Positions 61,840-64,000 of a stretch of 64,000 nucleotides of DNA are shown here, piece by piece (position 1 is the stretch's first letter; every line of letters begins with the position of its first letter). The notes beneath the pieces were generated by a model. It had not been told where the DNA came from and ran no database searches. It was given only the letters and a program-made list of their open reading frames with translations. The position numbers were made by a program, and so were the translations under genes. The stretch is from Parapristionchus giblindavisi. Lineage: Eukaryota > Nematoda > Chromadorea > Rhabditida > Diplogasteridae. The stretch covers positions 372,001 through 436,000 of the forward strand of contig CALSFV010000237.1 of NCBI GenBank assembly GCA_943737045.1, read 5' to 3'.

Positions 61840-62693
61840 TGTAATGACGTTTGGTCACTATGTGTAAGGCTAATGGGAAGATAGTGTGTATGTCACCCTT
61901 GTATCCCGTGTATAGAATGAACAGTGATAGGAAATAATCAATATTTATTATATTATTAACTCTTAGGAATACTTGGACTTGGTAGGCCTTTGGCCTTAGA
62001 TCATAACTTAAGGTTGGTGATAGGAGGGGATGAAGAGGGGATCGGAGAGACGGGGCTCTTGACGGCAAATCACTCGCGTTGAGATGACCTCAAACTTGGG
62101 TAATTAAACAATGAAAGTATAGGGCGATAGGTAATAGCACGAAAGAATAAAACAACAGTGAATGCAAGCGGGGAACGTGGAGAATGAAGTTGGAGTAGAG
62201 ACTGATAGGCTATTGCCAGCAATGATGAAATAGGCATAGAATAAGAGAGAATGTTGGACTTGAACTTAGGCGCGAAAGTATTTACATAATGATGACGAAA
62301 TAGGTGAAGGTAGAATAAGAGGACAAAGAGAACTTGATTTAAATGAGCAAACAACTAGGCAGGAGATGGACTTAGATGGAAGTGATAGGAATTAACGAGA
62401 AGTGATAAACATGAGTAAATGCGGAGAAATAATGAATAATTAAAAGTAGGAAGAGCGACGACGTGCCGCCAGTCAGCACGGGAGAGTTGAATGAGACTGA
62501 CTTGGAGAGAATCAGAAATTGGAGCTGGGAAGAATACCGTAGGATAGTTGGGCCATTACAACATGCGCATCATAGTGCGCGATTCAACTTGAATTCTACC
62601 GTATATTCTTTGGTCTATCATGAACTGATTGTTTTAGGCAAACTTGGATTATTTATTCTATTTTAATTGTATTTGAGTAGCGATTTCGCTACA
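61840..62693 (-). repeat. 5' LTR (854 bp)
   Basis: Same termini (TGTAATGACG...CGCTACA) and same length as the left LTR, with no difference seen by eye and identical 94- and 67-codon reading frames. It should hold the element's promoter in its U3 part, but I could not identify a convincing TATA box. Confidence 0.95.
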
Positions 62694-62698
62694 CGTGT
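62694..62698. repeat. Target site duplication CGTGT, right copy
   Basis: CGTGT immediately after GCTACA, followed by CAAGTTAATATATTATCG, the expected continuation of the interrupted satellite unit. Confidence 0.95.
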
Positions 62699-64000
62699 CA
62701 AGTTAATATATTATCGAATCTTATCGTAGCATATACCACGTGAAAGAGCAAAAAATTCTGAATAATCTACACTTCAGTTCATGTCAAACTGTAATGCTGT
62801 GTTGATTCCACAATGCAATAAGTACAAAAGTAGCTTTCGCTCTGATAAGACCAAAACAATACCTGAAATGAAAAATTTTCTGCTAAACCCAGCGTGTCAT
62901 ATACCAAACGAAAGAGCAATAAATTCTGAGTATTTTGCACGTTCCCATGTTGAACAACGGCCACTTCAGCCGAATTAACAAAATTGAATTATGCTTTTTT
63001 GGCAATAAAGAATTCGTGTCAAGTTAATATATTATCGAATCTTATCGTAGCATATACCACGTGAAAGAGCAAAAAATTCTGAATAATCTACACTTCAGTT
63101 CATGTCAAACTGTAATGCTGTGTTGATTCCACAATGCAATAAGTACAAAAGTAGCTTTCACTCTGAGAAGACCAAAACAATACCTGAAATGAAAAATTTT
63201 CTGCTAAACCCAGCGTGTCATATACCAAACGAAAGAGCAATAAATTCTGAGTATTTTGCACGTTCCCATGTTGAACAACGGCCACTTCAGCCGAATTAAC
63301 AAAATTGAATTATGCTTTTTTGGCAATAAAGAATTCGTGTCAAGTTAATATATTATCGAATCTTATCGTAGCATATACCACGTGAAAGAGCAAAAAATTC
63401 TGAATAATCTACACTTCAGTTCATGTCAAACTGTAATGCTGTGTTGATTCCACAATGCAATAAGTACAAAAGTAGCTTTCACTCTGATAAGACCAAAACA
63501 ATACCTGAAATGAAAAATTTTCTGCTAAACCCAGCGTGTCATATACCAAACGAAAGAGCAATAAATTCTGAGTATTTTGCACGTTCCCATGTTGAACAAC
63601 GGCCACTTCAGCCGAATTAACAAAATTGAATTATGCTTTTTTGGCAATAAAGAATTCGTGTCAAGTTAATATATTATCGAATCTTATCGTAGCATATACC
63701 ACGTGAAAGAGCAAAAAATTCTGAATAATCTACACTTCAGTTCATGTCAAACTGTAATGCTGTGTTGATTCCACAATGCAATAAGTACAAAAGTAGCTTT
63801 CACTCTGATAAGACCAAAACAATACCTGAAATGAAAAATTTTCTGCTAAACCCAGCGTGTCATATACCAAACGAAAGAGCAAAAAATTCTGAGTATTTTG
63901 CACGTTCCCATGTTGAACAACGGCCACTTCAGCCGAATTAACAAAATTGAATTATGCTTTTTTGGCAATAAAGAATTCGTGTCAAGTTAATATATTATCG
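62699..64000 (+). repeat. Continuation of the 321 bp satellite, running off the window
   Basis: The first 38 bp complete the interrupted unit. Units then start at 62737, 63058, 63379 and 63700, the last cut at 301 bp by the window edge. The first three carry GCAATAAATT and the fourth is standard. Single differences (CTTTCGCTCTG near 62837, CTGAGAAGACC near 63165) are not seen elsewhere in the window. Confidence 0.97.

Larger units (their letters stand above)
57764..62693 (-). mobile_element. BEL/Pao LTR retrotransposon, Gag-protease only, non-autonomous
   Basis: A 4930 bp element: two 854 bp LTRs and a 3222 bp interior, inserted in one 321 bp satellite unit with a 5 bp target duplication. 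Orientation is minus: the primer-binding site abuts the right LTR, the polypurine tract abuts the left LTR, and the single long ORF reads leftward. The ORF encodes a BEL/Pao-type Gag, zinc knuckles and an aspartic protease. Reverse transcriptase, RNase H and integrase are absent, and only 270 bp separate the stop codon from the 3' LTR. Full-length BEL/Pao elements normally have several more kilobases there. Identical LTRs, an intact ORF and an intact duplication point to a recent insertion, presumably using enzymes of a complete relative. Confidence 0.93.

Noticed and set aside
10564..64000. CRISPR-like array
   Set aside because: The repeat is 321 bp and contiguous with no unique spacers, which is satellite DNA rather than a CRISPR array.

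Overview
The window is almost entirely non-genic and dominated by repeats. The best taxonomic clue is blocks of the hexamer TTAGGC (or its complement GCCTAA), the canonical nematode telomere repeat, lying internally at six places in the first 2.1 kb. A BEL/Pao-type LTR retrotransposon and AT-rich, intron-like intergenic DNA fit a nematode, but no host gene is present to fix the genus. The order of near-identical repeat units is resolved, which suggests a long-read assembly.

Layout. 1-2873 is a giant near-perfect inverted repeat with arms of 1374 bp and a 125 bp spacer; its outer end may lie beyond the left edge. Each arm carries three interstitial telomere-repeat blocks inside degenerate 112-135 bp tandem repeats. 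2874-7003 is AT-rich DNA with no convincing gene, one AAAT microsatellite and one possible 3' remnant of a non-LTR retrotransposon. 7004-9125 is a degenerate tandem repeat of about 600 bp. 9180-9900 is a purine-rich minisatellite zone of about 155-165 bp period. 9901-10563 holds short AT-rich repeats and a duplicated CCAAT-box/GC-box cassette directly before the satellite.

10564-57763 is a 47.2 kb head-to-tail satellite array with a 321 bp unit: 146 units (the last interrupted) plus two 185 bp partial units. It resumes at 62694 and runs off the right edge. The unit looks like an old dimer of about 160 bp halves. Each unit carries AATAAA and nearly all carry CACGTG. Linked variants form nested higher-order blocks of 2, 3, 5, 6, 7, 8 and 11 units, and one tandem duplication of 1469 bp.

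57764-62693 is a complete LTR element (4930 bp, minus strand) inserted into one satellite unit with a 5 bp target duplication, CGTGT. Removing the element and one TSD copy restores exactly 321 bp. Both LTRs are 854 bp and look identical, so insertion is recent. Primer-binding site and polypurine tract are in place. Its single 861-codon ORF encodes Gag, zinc knuckles and an aspartic protease but no reverse transcriptase, RNase H or integrase. It is therefore a Gag-protease-only, non-autonomous BEL/Pao element that probably depended on enzymes from a full-length relative. It is the only convincing protein-coding gene here; the many 61- and 65-codon ORFs of the satellite are by-products of the repeat.
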